A DNA stretch of 63,230 nucleotides from Falsibacillus pallidus (GTDB lineage: Bacteria > Bacillota > Bacilli > Bacillales > DSM-25281), in NCBI RefSeq assembly GCF_003350505.1, contig NZ_QQAY01000016.1, forward strand, positions 1 to 63,230. Direction: 5' to 3'. Positions 1 to 6,837 of the stretch are shown here, piece after piece. Within the stretch, counting starts at the first letter, position 1. Each line of letters begins with the position of its first letter. A program made the translations under genes and the position numbers. The notes under the pieces are model-generated. The model was not told the DNA's origin. It did not search any database and was given only the letters and a program-made list of their open reading frames with translations.

Positions 1-75
1 TCAATCCGCTCGACTTGCATGTATTAGGCACGCCGCCAGCGTTCGTCCTGAGCCAGGATCAAACTCTCCGAAAAA
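1..75 (-). rRNA. 16S rRNA, 5' end only (partial)
   Basis: The reverse complement begins with the universal bacterial 16S start: TTTTTCGGAG, then AGAGTTTGATCCTGGCTCAG and the start of helix 6. The gene reads leftward off the window. The mature 5' end is placed by similarity to Bacillus 16S and may be off by a few bases. It is the first gene of an rRNA operon whose promoters lie at 208-330. Confidence 0.97.
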
Positions 76-156
76 TTGTTGGCTCAAAGCCACAAAGTTT
101 CAAGCTTGATTAGCTCGATTTTTTAAAAAATAGATTAACGTTGACGTTTTGTTTTG

Positions 157-172
157 TTCAGTTTTCAAAGAT
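157..172 (-). promoter_or_regulatory. boxA-type antitermination site in the rRNA leader
   Basis: On the minus strand the leader reads GATCTTTGAAAACTGAA, the usual Bacillus boxA-like sequence between the rRNA promoters and the 16S gene. Such sites load NusB/S10 for rRNA antitermination. The call rests on sequence resemblance and position. Confidence 0.7.
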
Positions 173-207
173 CAATTTCGCTTTCGTCTCTCAGAAGCGA
201 CTTTATT

Positions 208-236
208 AATTTACCATGCGTCGTTTGTGAAGTCAA
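208..236 (-). promoter_or_regulatory. rRNA operon promoter P2 (sigma-A)
   Basis: On the minus strand TTGACT (231-236) and TAAATT (208-213) are separated by 17 bp. This is the promoter nearer the 16S gene. Both copies share the context GG before the -10 box and AATAAA after it, as in tandem Bacillus rRNA promoters. Confidence 0.8.
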
Positions 237-301
237 CAACTTTTTTAACAAGTTTTTTTCATTTGTTTTTCAAAAGTGTTTCGTCATCAGCGACGTTTAT
301 T

Positions 302-330
302 AATATACCAAGATAATGTTTCACCGTCAA
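302..330 (-). promoter_or_regulatory. rRNA operon promoter P1 (sigma-A)
   Basis: On the minus strand TTGACG (325-330) and TATATT (302-307) are separated by exactly 17 bp, 94 bp upstream of P2. The downstream AATAAACG context matches P2. Tandem promoters are typical of Bacillus rrn operons. No tRNA gene or other gene lies between them and the 16S gene. Confidence 0.8.
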
Positions 331-411
331 TAACTTTCTTTCACTTTTTAAAAAAGTTTTTCGCTGACAAAGTTTTTTGCCCTAAACCACAACGGTCTCA
401 TCCTCGTGATT

Positions 412-642
412 CTACATTTCCTTTTTCTTAGTATTGCTGGCAAGGATGTATTTCACGCACTCTGTATGCGGCGCCACCCTTGTAAAAAGGTTGAACAATA
501 TCTTATATCTTTCCTCCATTGCCCTTTTTACAATATGATCGATTCTCGAGTCCTTCAGATCAAAAAGGATTTCATCCATTTCTCTTTTCAACAGGTATTG
601 AATTTCTTGTCTTTCTTTTTCTTGTATCAGTAATCCTAACAA
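412..642 (-). CDS. Small helical protein of unknown function (76 aa)
   Basis: I do not recognise this family. The ORF starts with TTG at 640-642, preceded by AAGGGGTG at good spacing, and ends with TAG. The product is strongly charged and predicted to be mostly alpha-helical, with a Glu/Lys/Arg-rich N-terminal half (EKERQEIQYLLKREMDEILF) and no signal peptide or membrane segment. It lies between the rRNA promoters and the divergent pdaB gene, so it may be read into the rRNA operon or from its own weak promoter. The opposite-strand ORF over the same bases has no comparable ribosome binding site and looks like a shadow. Confidence 0.6.
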   Translation of the reverse strand: MLGLLIQEKERQEIQYLLKREMDEILFDLKDSRIDHIVKRAMEERYKILFNLFTRVAPHTECVKYILASNTKKKEM

Positions 643-706
643 CTGCTTTCACCCCTTGTTTGAAGTATTTGTAGTTTTTTCCATTAATGAAAGAAAATAT
701 GTATGG

Positions 707-736
707 TCATATTTTATTTAGGACATGTCATAGGAT
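707..736 (+). promoter_or_regulatory. Candidate sigma-E-type promoter of pdaB
   Basis: TCATATT (707-713) matches the sigma-E -35 consensus KMATATT. After a 15 bp spacer, CATAGGAT (729-736) matches 6 of 8 positions of CATACAHT. A strong AGGAGGAG ribosome binding site follows at 756-763. In B. subtilis the orthologue is transcribed in the mother cell by sigma-E, so the call is consistent but unproven. Confidence 0.5.
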
Positions 737-767
737 GTAATAGGATGAGTCTGACAGGAGGAGTAGT

Positions 768-1517
768 ATGAATTTCTTTGTTATATTAAATGCCCGCAAA
801 GTAAAGACCACTTTGCTGGTAGTCATGATTTCGTTTTTTACGGCCTTATTTCTTTATAGTGAAAGTGCTGGATATTATCCTGTTTTCTCAACGTCGGCAG
901 GACCTAAAGCGGTGTATCAAGGCGAGAAGGGTATTGCTTTAACATTTAATATCGGATGGGGCGATGTCCAGGCCGCTCCAATTCTTGATACTCTTGAAAA
1001 GAGCAAGGTGAAGTCAGCGACCTTTTTTCTGTCGGGTGCTTGGGCTGAACGCCATCCGGATCTCGTTCAGAGGATTGTGAAGCAGGGCTATGAAATCGGC
1101 AGCCTTGGATATGCCTATAAAGAATATACAGAAATGGATGAACCGGAAATCCGCAGGGATATGATGCGTTCACAAGAGGTATTTCAAAAGCTGAACCTCA
1201 AAAAAGTAAAACTATTACGCTCTCCAACCGGCCATTTTGATAAGAAAACGTTAAAAGCAGCCGATTCGGTCGGGTTTACAGTTGTCCACTGGAGCATCAA
1301 TTCAAACGACTGGAAAAGCCCTGGGGTAGAGAAAATCATTCAAAATGTTCAAGGAGCTGACCAAGGGGACATTCTATTATTCCACGCATCCGACTCCGCT
1401 AAACAGACTGCAGTGGCACTGCCGAATATTATTTCGCAGCTCAAGAAAAAAGGTGAGCTCGTTTCTGTTTCGGATATGCTTTCAAACGGAAAGGTTAAAA
1501 CCACACTAATCCAATAA
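768..1517 (+). CDS. pdaB: PdaB-type polysaccharide deacetylase-like sporulation protein
   Basis: This 249-residue protein is the PdaB/YbaN orthologue by sequence and by its place next to kbaA and gerD. Residues 13-31 form an N-terminal membrane anchor, followed by a NodB-like carbohydrate esterase 4 domain. In B. subtilis PdaB is needed to keep spores stable after the late stages of sporulation. The active site looks divergent: the usual TFDDG motif reads TFNIGWG (59-65), and the segment where the metal-binding HxxxH is expected reads EIGSLGYAYKEY. The C-terminal LLFHAS motif is kept. Catalytic activity is therefore doubtful. An AGGAGGAG ribosome binding site precedes the ATG, and a bidirectional terminator shared with kbaA follows. 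Confidence 0.93.
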   Translation: MNFFVILNARKVKTTLLVVMISFFTALFLYSESAGYYPVFSTSAGPKAVYQGEKGIALTFNIGWGDVQAAPILDTLEKSKVKSATFFLSGAWAERHPDLVQRIVKQGYEIGSLGYAYKEYTEMDEPEIRRDMMRSQEVFQKLNLKKVKLLRSPTGHFDKKTLKAADSVGFTVVHWSINSNDWKSPGVEKIIQNVQGADQGDILLFHASDSAKQTAVALPNIISQLKKKGELVSVSDMLSNGKVKTTLIQ

Positions 1518-1556
1518 CAAAGTCTTTTTCGTAAAATTGCTAATGCATTTAGCCAT

Positions 1557-1599
1557 AAAAAAGAGAATCCACAGGAAAACCTGTTGGATTCTCTTTTTT
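1557..1599. terminator. Bidirectional terminator between pdaB and kbaA
   Basis: AAAAGAGAATCC-ACAGG pairs with CCTGTTGGATTCTCTTTT around an AAAA loop, with one bulge. There is an A-run before and a T-run after, so it can end both the pdaB transcript (+) and the kbaA transcript (-). Confidence 0.88.
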
Positions 1600-1600
1600 G

Positions 1601-2233
1601 TTATTTAGACACCGCATTTCTCTTCTTCTCCATCTGCTCTTGGGACAGTTGGTTATATTTCGGCAATACCAGGATCTGATAGGCGTTGCATGCCAACAGC
1701 GGGAAAAGCATGAGATAAAGCCAGCTTTTTTCATTTACTGTCAATACCGGAAGCCATTCAAGGACCGTTACAACGATCATAAAGAACATGGCAGAAATGA
1801 ATGTGTTTTTATTCGTTTGCTTGGATTTTATCCATGACGTTGCAATTGCAACAACAATGATTAACACGGCAAGCAAAATATAAGGAAGGATGCTTTCTCC
1901 GTTCTTGGCGAAAGCCTGGAAGCGGAAATACACCAAATCGAATATGACAAGTGCGATCACAAGAAGCTGAACCGGGTTCCATAAGGACCTGAACATCCTT
2001 AATCCAAATTGATGAATCGTTAAATAAGCGAAAAATCCCATCTGGCTTATGACACTGAATGTAAAACCGATGCCTATCAACCATACTAAGACTGAAAATA
2101 TTTGGCCGATTTCGCCATTTTTAAAAAGCGGCGCAAATTCATTCCATCTTACGATAAATCCTATAATTCCAGCTGTGACTCCCCCAACAAATAATGTTGA
2201 AAAAAACAGTCTGATCCAATTTCGGATGGTCAC
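1601..2233 (-). CDS. kbaA: KinB-signalling activation protein KbaA
   Basis: KbaA is a membrane protein required for the KinB branch of the sporulation phosphorelay in B. subtilis. The sequence shows about six hydrophobic membrane segments with short loops and a charged C-terminal tail. I chose the GTG at 2231-2233, which follows GGGGGAC at good spacing. That gives 210 residues, close to the roughly 198 of the B. subtilis protein. The longer in-frame ATG at 2314 would add 27 residues without a ribosome binding site. An extended -10 box (TGGTACAAT on the minus strand near 2276-2281) could be its promoter. It is convergent with pdaB and divergent from gerD. Confidence 0.9.
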   Translation of the reverse strand: MTIRNWIRLFFSTLFVGGVTAGIIGFIVRWNEFAPLFKNGEIGQIFSVLVWLIGIGFTFSVISQMGFFAYLTIHQFGLRMFRSLWNPVQLLVIALVIFDLVYFRFQAFAKNGESILPYILLAVLIIVVAIATSWIKSKQTNKNTFISAMFFMIVVTVLEWLPVLTVNEKSWLYLMLFPLLACNAYQILVLPKYNQLSQEQMEKKRNAVSK

Positions 2234-2321
2234 AATATTTGTCCCCCAATAGTTAATAAAAAATTCACTTATTAGATTGTACCAACCAGAGTTTGAAAAA
2301 TCTAGGACTTGCAATAGTTGT

Positions 2322-2350
2322 GCATAAATATTTCACAAAATCCCATATTA
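2322..2350 (+). promoter_or_regulatory. Candidate sigma-G-type promoter of gerD
   Basis: GCATA (2322-2326) fits the forespore sigma-G -35 consensus GMATR. After 17 bp, CATATTA (2344-2350) fits CATNMTA at all but one position. It lies 36 bp before the gerD start. gerD is a sigma-G gene in B. subtilis. Confidence 0.5.
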
Positions 2351-2385
2351 ACAGTATGGATAGCTGATTAGAAAGGAGCTTTTTT

Positions 2386-3039
2386 ATGAAAAAAATGTAC
2401 CTTCTGCTCCTCGCATCTTCTTTATTTTTATTATCTTCCTGTTCCGGAGGCAGCGATACAGGCAGCAGCGGACAGATGGATTATGACCAAACAAAGAAAA
2501 TGATCGTTGATATACTCAAGACGGACGATGGAAAAAAAGCCATTCAAGACGTCATGTCTGATGAGAAAATGAAGCAGGAACTCATAATGGACCAAAGTGT
2601 CGTTACGGATACCATTGAGAAAACACTGACTTCTGATAAGGGAGCAGAATTCTGGAAAAAAGCTTTCGAAGATCCTAAATTTACGGAAGCCATGGCAAAA
2701 AGCATGAAGAAGCAAGATGAGAAATTATTGAAGGATCTAATGAAAGACCCGGAATATCAAGGACTCATGCTTGATTTAATGAAAGACCCGGATTATCAGA
2801 AGGAAGTTCTTCAAACCTTGAAAAGCAAGGAATACCGCGAGCACCTCCAGACAGTCATCCTGGAAACCGTCGATAACCCGCTCTTTAAGACAAAGATACA
2901 AGCCTTATTGATGAAAGCGTCGCAGGATATGAAGAGCGGCGGCCAAAATCAGCAAGGTCAGCAGCAAAGCCAGGGAGGCGGCCAGGGACAACAAGGACAG
3001 CAAGGCCAGCAAGGTCAACAGGGACAATCGTCTTCTTAA
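2386..3039 (+). CDS. gerD: Spore germination lipoprotein GerD
   Basis: This 217-residue protein has a lipoprotein signal peptide with lipobox LSSC (Cys19). A helical GerD domain follows, containing two similar segments (KDPEYQGLMLDLMKDPDYQK). The tail after about residue 185 is made almost only of Gly, Gln and Ser. In B. subtilis GerD sits at the inner spore membrane and clusters nutrient germinant receptors into the germinosome. The low-complexity tail replaces the equally variable tails of other GerD proteins. A GAAAGGAG ribosome binding site precedes the ATG. The gene is on the plus strand between the divergent kbaA and the convergent salA. Confidence 0.93.
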   Translation: MKKMYLLLLASSLFLLSSCSGGSDTGSSGQMDYDQTKKMIVDILKTDDGKKAIQDVMSDEKMKQELIMDQSVVTDTIEKTLTSDKGAEFWKKAFEDPKFTEAMAKSMKKQDEKLLKDLMKDPEYQGLMLDLMKDPDYQKEVLQTLKSKEYREHLQTVILETVDNPLFKTKIQALLMKASQDMKSGGQNQQGQQQSQGGGQGQQGQQGQQGQQGQSSS

Positions 3040-3040
3040 T

Positions 3041-3056
3041 TAGAAAAGCGGAAGCG
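3041..3056 (+). repeat. Short fragment of a dispersed AAAAGCGGAAGC repeat
   Basis: AGAAAAGCGGAAGCG directly after the gerD stop matches the first bases of the larger structured repeat at 5611. It appears to be a truncated copy; the rest of the element is not recognisable here. Confidence 0.5.
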
Positions 3057-3085
3057 TCCTTGTTTCAGATGCTTTGAAAAATAGA

Positions 3086-3116
3086 AAGAGGCAGCCTAAT
3101 CGTTCGGCTGCCTCTT
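3086..3116. terminator. Bidirectional terminator between gerD and salA
   Basis: AAGAGGCAGCC (3086-3096) pairs perfectly with GGCTGCCTCTT (3106-3116). It lies between the convergent ends of gerD and salA and can serve both, followed by a T-rich tract on each strand. Confidence 0.88.
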
Positions 3117-3120
3117 CCTT

Positions 3121-4182
3121 TTATTTAGTTAAGATATCGATGACTTTTCCTGCGATGTCATGATAAATTTTACCGAGTTTATGGTCTTCCGCATAAACGG
3201 ATGGTGCAAAATCTTCTTCATTCCAATCAGGCTGCTGCAGTGGAAGCTGGCCAAGCAGTTCCGTGCGAAGCTCTTCAGCAAGCTTCTTGCCTCCGCCTTC
3301 ACCAAATACGTATTCTCTTTCCCCAGTCAGCTGGCTCTCAAAGAAGGACATATTTTCTACCACACCGATGATTTCATGTTCAGTACGAAGCGCCATCGCA
3401 CCCGCTCTTGCAGCAACAAACGCAGCTGTTGGATGCGGAGTCGTTACGATGATCTCTTTACAGTGAGGGAGCATTGTATGCAGATCCAATGCTACATCCC
3501 CTGTTCCAGGAGGCAGATCAAGCAATAAGTAGTCCAGTTCTCCCCATTCAACATCCGTAAAGAAGTTGTTGAGCATTTTGCCGAGCATCGGCCCCCTCCA
3601 GATGACAGGAGCATTATCTTCAACGAAGAAGCCCATGGAAATAACTTTTACCCCAAAGCGTTCAACAGGGATGATCTTCTCTCCGCGAACGACTGGGCGT
3701 TTCATGATTCCCATCATATCCGGAACACTGAATCCATAAATGTCAGCATCGACTAGTCCAACTTTCTTGCCTTGGCGCGCCAATGATACAGCCAGGTTGA
3801 CGGAGACAGTAGATTTACCGACGCCGCCTTTTCCACTTGCAATAGCTATGAAAGTGGTTTTGCTGGCAGGTGATAATAGACCGCCATCATTTCCGTTAGC
3901 TGCGAGGCTTTCGCGATAGCGCGCAAGCACGGATTCAGGAAGTTCACCGAAGCGGATTCCGACTGTTTCAGCCCCTGCATTTTTAATAAGCTCAACAATC
4001 TTCCCTTGGAGCTGAAGCTGTTCGCCTGTGCCAGTTTTCGCCAAAAGCACTTTAACACTGACATGCTTTTTCTCTTCTTTAACTTTAATTTCTTCAATCG
4101 ATTCGAGTTCACCGAAGCTCTTATGTAAAAAAGGATCTTGCAAATCCTTAAGCAAATCATAAATGGTTTGTTCCGTTAACAC
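3121..4182 (-). CDS. salA: Mrp/NBP35-family P-loop ATPase SalA
   Basis: SalA (YbaL, Mrp) has an N-terminal domain related to MIP18/FeS assembly proteins and a C-terminal Mrp ATPase with deviant Walker A motif GKGGVGKST (about residues 117-125). It also has DADIYG and the DLPPGTGD switch. In B. subtilis SalA represses scoC and so raises exoprotease production; Mrp relatives act as Fe-S carriers. I chose the GTG at 4180-4182, 8 bp after GGAAGG, giving 353 residues. The GTG at 4191 overlaps that Shine-Dalgarno sequence. The gene lies between cwlD and the convergent gerD, as in B. subtilis. Confidence 0.9.
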   Translation of the reverse strand: MLTEQTIYDLLKDLQDPFLHKSFGELESIEEIKVKEEKKHVSVKVLLAKTGTGEQLQLQGKIVELIKNAGAETVGIRFGELPESVLARYRESLAANGNDGGLLSPASKTTFIAIASGKGGVGKSTVSVNLAVSLARQGKKVGLVDADIYGFSVPDMMGIMKRPVVRGEKIIPVERFGVKVISMGFFVEDNAPVIWRGPMLGKMLNNFFTDVEWGELDYLLLDLPPGTGDVALDLHTMLPHCKEIIVTTPHPTAAFVAARAGAMALRTEHEIIGVVENMSFFESQLTGEREYVFGEGGGKKLAEELRTELLGQLPLQQPDWNEEDFAPSVYAEDHKLGKIYHDIAGKVIDILTK

Positions 4183-4278
4183 AGCAGACACCTTCCTTGT
4201 ATTCGTTTACAATTCTCTTACAGTATAACATACGAATCCTAATAACGATTGTCTGAACACTTCATGATTTTGCAAAAT

Positions 4279-4308
4279 AAATAACCAGCTGTTCATGGCT
4301 GGTTATTT
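4279..4308 (-). terminator. Terminator overlapping the cwlD stop codon
   Basis: AAATAACCAGC (4279-4289) pairs with GCTGGTTATTT (4298-4308). The stem contains the cwlD stop codon at 4303-4305. On the minus strand it is followed by ATTTTG, a modest U-tract, so salA may receive some read-through. Confidence 0.65.
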
Positions 4309-5013
4309 CAAGTCAGATTCCTTTGTAAAATATCTCATGATTCCGTTATAAATAGATACGGCCAATTTTTCCTGATAGCCGTCTTTCTTGAGATTGGTTC
4401 TTTCTGCAGGATTGGATAAGAAGCCTACTTCTACAAGGGCGCCAGGTTTTTTAGCATATTTTAATATATAAACGCTGTTGATCGCCTTCGCTTCTCGATT
4501 TGTATTCTTCAGATTCTTAACAAACTCATCCTGAATGAACTTCGCAGCCCTTTTATTTTCTTCATACTGCGGAGCAAAGAACGTCTGTGCACCGCTCCAT
4601 TGAGGCGCAGGAATTGAATTCAGATGGATGCTGATGAATAAATCCGCTTCCGAGCTGTTGATAAGGGCCAAACGCTTCTTCAGATCCTCTGTTTTTCTTC
4701 TGCTATAGCCTTTTGTTCCCTTATCGGCTAAATCCACATCTTCTTCCCTGGTCAAAATGACCATTGCTCCCTGCTGCTGCAAGTAATCCCTAACCTTCAA
4801 TGTGATCTTCAAAGCAATATCTTTCTCCAGCGCATCTTGATCTCCTGCACCGCCATCCGGACCCCCATGCCCTGCATCCAAGTAGATGATTTTACCGGAG
4901 AGGGGCAAATTCCATGATTTCCACGAATGGTTTTCCATGACTTTGTACTGGAAAAGTAAAATCAAGATGATTGCACCGGCAACGAAGGCGCCAATCTTCA
5001 ACTTTCTCTTCAT
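4303..5013 (-). CDS. cwlD: Germination-specific N-acetylmuramoyl-L-alanine amidase CwlD
   Basis: CwlD (236 residues) cleaves the peptide side chains from muramic acid, so that PdaA can make the muramic-delta-lactam of the spore cortex. An N-terminal signal/anchor segment (residues 7-22) is followed by an Amidase_3 domain. Zinc and catalytic motifs are present: YLDAGHGGPDGG, the acidic ALEKD segment, FISIHLNS and LVEVGFLSN. Length and order match the family. GAGGAAGG about 10 bp upstream serves the ATG. Its neighbours ybaK and salA are co-directional. Confidence 0.94.
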   Translation of the reverse strand: MKRKLKIGAFVAGAIILILLFQYKVMENHSWKSWNLPLSGKIIYLDAGHGGPDGGAGDQDALEKDIALKITLKVRDYLQQQGAMVILTREEDVDLADKGTKGYSRRKTEDLKKRLALINSSEADLFISIHLNSIPAPQWSGAQTFFAPQYEENKRAAKFIQDEFVKNLKNTNREAKAINSVYILKYAKKPGALVEVGFLSNPAERTNLKKDGYQEKLAVSIYNGIMRYFTKESDLK

Positions 5014-5082
5014 CCCGTTCCATCCCTTCCTCGATTCCCTATGAAAAACATATGGGACAAGAACGGAAATTAGAACCTGGAC

Positions 5083-5529
5083 CTAATGCAATCTCATTTT
5101 TCTCCGTTTATCTGCCTTTGTGAACCCTTCATTCCACCAATATTCAATAAAGCCTTCACAGGAAAAATACAGAGAATCATTAAACACAATTTCTTCCCCG
5201 ATCTTCCCCCAGTAAAGCCAAAAATTAAAAAGTGTATCAATTAAATGCTTCATTTCCTTTTCACAGCGCGCTTGAATTTGCCTTTTTTCTTCATAAAGCC
5301 CGGCAAAACGGCTGAACTGGGCGCCTAATAAATAGGCTTCAATAGCCACATCATAGCAGCCCTCTTCCAGCCCCTGCTGAAGGAACACGCCTCCCTGCAT
5401 GCGTATGCCGCCAAAATATTTCTGCACACTCTTCGATAACAACTGTATAGAAAGCTCCTTTAAAAGGCTCCGCTCATGCTTGATTTGTTTTTCTCTTCTC
5501 TTCGAATTAAACGTAGTGATCACGTTCAT
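5083..5529 (-). CDS. ybaK: YbaK family protein (DUF2521)
   Basis: This 148-residue protein matches B. subtilis YbaK in length and position upstream of cwlD. The function is unknown. The N-terminus is basic (SKRREKQIKHERSLLKE). The middle is helical, and an aromatic-rich segment (NFWLYWGKIGEE, EYWWNEGF) marks the C-terminal third. No signal peptide or clear catalytic motif is visible. An AAAGGGG ribosome binding site precedes the ATG. It is the first gene of ybaK-cwlD-salA after a repeat-rich gap, so this group may have its own promoter there. Confidence 0.85.
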   Translation of the reverse strand: MNVITTFNSKRREKQIKHERSLLKELSIQLLSKSVQKYFGGIRMQGGVFLQQGLEEGCYDVAIEAYLLGAQFSRFAGLYEEKRQIQARCEKEMKHLIDTLFNFWLYWGKIGEEIVFNDSLYFSCEGFIEYWWNEGFTKADKRRKMRLH

Positions 5530-5610
5530 CCTAACTCAACCCCTTTCACGTATTTTTCAACGAACGAAAAGGAATGATACAGAAAATGGACTATCAATCA
5601 TTACCAAGTA

Positions 5611-5725
5611 AGAAAAGCGGAAGCGCCTTGATCAGCCCCGACCAGCATAAGACGGAACTCGAAGGAAATCCTGATTTCCGTAGAGGTGCGGCTTATGACT
5701 CGAGGGGCTAGGCGCTGGAGCTGGA
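5611..5725. repeat. Structured dispersed repeat, copy 1 (AAAAGCGGAAGCGCC element)
   Basis: The element starts with AAAAGCGGAAGCGCC and ends with GGCGCTGGAGCTGGACA. Its arms are complementary: GCGCC/GGCGC and AGCCCC-GA/TC-GAGGGGCT. Inside, CATAAG pairs with CTTATG and GGAAATC with GATTTCC. The whole can fold as one long cruciform or hairpin. I recognise this starting sequence as a frequent dispersed intergenic repeat in Bacillaceae genomes. Its function is unknown. Confidence 0.75.
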
Positions 5726-5910
5726 CAAAGAAAAGCGGAGCCGACTGATCGAGTACTTTTTCGCCAGCGAAAAAGTATTAGAGGCGTAGAGACTGGAGCG
5801 CAGCACCACGAGATAAAGGAATCACGATGAGCTTTGCGAATCGATGATGACTTATCGTAAGTGTGCTGAGCGAAGTCTCCCAGCCTCTAGGAGGCGGAGC
5901 TGGATCAGGA
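5726..5910. repeat. Structured dispersed repeat, copy 2 (diverged), with perfect 11 bp palindrome
   Basis: A second element begins again with AAAGAAAAGCGGAGCC and ends with GGCGGAGCTGGATCAG, like copy 1. It contains TACTTTTTCGC (5754-5764) paired with GCGAAAAAGTA (5767-5777) around a 2-base loop. The interior is unlike copy 1. It could be a different insert between the same ends. Confidence 0.6.
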
Positions 5911-5957
5911 ATAGTGGTAGTCAGATGCAAAATCAAAAGTTCAAATCCCAGAAAAAG

Positions 5958-6280
5958 GATAGTGGGGCGGTTATGGCCGAAAGTTGAGCGGTTAGCTGCG
6001 AAAGTGCGTTGGTCAAGGCCAAAAGTTGCGAGATAAATCCCAAAAGTGGGCCGGTTCCGCCGCAAAGTGGGGAGCAAACTGCTCACAGCCTCGCAGCACT
6101 CCCGGCCAAAGCGGCATCCTGCCTGTAAACCACATTAGTTTCCTCACAAATATGGATAGTTGAGCGGTTAGGGCCAAAAGTTGAGGGGTTAACCTCGAAA
6201 GTGCCTCGGTCAGCTCCAAAAGTTGAGCGGTTAACTGCAAAAGTGCTCCGGTGCCGCCGCAAAGTACGGAGCAAATCGCC
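5958..6280. repeat. Two parallel arrays of degenerate 21 bp repeats
   Basis: Array A (about 5961-6080) and array B (about 6157-6280) each hold five units of 21 bp with the pattern GTTGAGCGGTTANNNCCAAAA. Array B repeats array A unit for unit at an offset of about 198 bp; for example, both fifth units end CCGCCGCAAAGT and are followed by GGAGCAAA. Because 21 is a multiple of three, several frames are free of stops, which creates spurious ORFs with a seven-residue repeat (NRSTFG). I see no ribosome binding site for them. The rest of the gap from 5530 to 6423 holds only the elements above and two terminators. Confidence 0.8.
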
Positions 6281-6308
6281 CTCAGCAGCTGCCGCTTGCC
6301 GCTCAAAT

Positions 6309-6342
6309 AAAAATCGGAGAGCACAGGCACTCCCCGATTTTT
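6309..6342. terminator. Bidirectional hairpin, probable terminator
   Basis: AAAAATCGG (6309-6317) pairs with CCGATTTTT (6334-6342). It lies just beyond the rpsI terminator and may be a second stop for rplM-rpsI transcripts. Confidence 0.6.
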
Positions 6343-6363
6343 GTCAATTCCCCATTAAACAGC

Positions 6364-6397
6364 AAAAAACCCCGGCCGAGGATTCGGACGAGGTTTT
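6364..6397 (-). terminator. Terminator after rpsI
   Basis: On the minus strand AAAACCTCGTCCGA pairs with TCGGCCGGGGTTTT (14 bp including G-U pairs) around the loop ATCC and runs into TTTTTTG. It sits 26 bp after the rpsI stop codon. Confidence 0.88.
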
Positions 6398-6423
6398 GGA
6401 TGTACAAAAGGTTGTACGAAAAA

Positions 6424-6816
6424 TTAACGTTTTGAGAACTGAGGCGCACGACGAGCACCTTTAAGACCGTATTTTTTACGCTCTTTCATACGTGCATCAC
6501 GAGTTAATAGTCCAGCGCGCTTAAGATTTCCGCGGAATTCTGGATCTACTTGAAGAAGCGCACGAGCGATTCCGTGACGGATTGCTCCAGCTTGACCAGT
6601 GAATCCACCACCGTTAACGTTAACATGAACATCGTAGCTTCCTAGTGTTTCAGTAGCTACTAGAGGTTGTTTGATTACTTCGCGAAGAGTCGCGAATGGG
6701 ATGTAGTTTTCTACTTCACGATCATTGATGACGATTTTTCCTTCGCCCGGTACTAGACGTACACGCGCTACAGAACTTTTACGACGACCTGTGCCGATAT
6801 ATTGAACTTGTGCCAA
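6424..6816 (-). CDS. rpsI: 30S ribosomal protein S9
   Basis: S9 (130 residues) sits in the head of the small subunit. Its C-terminal tail, here ending QFSKR, reaches the P-site tRNA. The N-terminal [12 protein letters not shown] and C-terminal [18 protein letters not shown] motifs are intact. Translation starts at TTG (6814-6816), 8 bp after GGAGGG. It is the second gene of rplM-rpsI and is followed by a strong terminator. Confidence 0.98.
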   Translation of the reverse strand: MAQVQYIGTGRRKSSVARVRLVPGEGKIVINDREVENYIPFATLREVIKQPLVATETLGSYDVHVNVNGGGFTGQAGAIRHGIARALLQVDPEFRGNLKRAGLLTRDARMKERKKYGLKGARRAPQFSKR

Positions 6817-6837
6817 GATATTTCCCTCCCTTATTAA

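Noticed and set aside
406-633. 75-codon plus-strand ORF near the rRNA promoters
   Set aside because: It is complementary to the better-supported minus-strand ORF (412-642), and its hydrophobic, Cys/Phe-rich product and lack of a ribosome binding site suggest a shadow.
5958-6280. CRISPR array
   Set aside because: The units are contiguous and degenerate with no unique spacers, and there are no cas genes in the window.
5778-6464. ORFs with NRSTFG repeats on the minus strand and an ORF on the plus strand
   Set aside because: Same cause as above: open frames over a 21 bp repeat array, without start signals.
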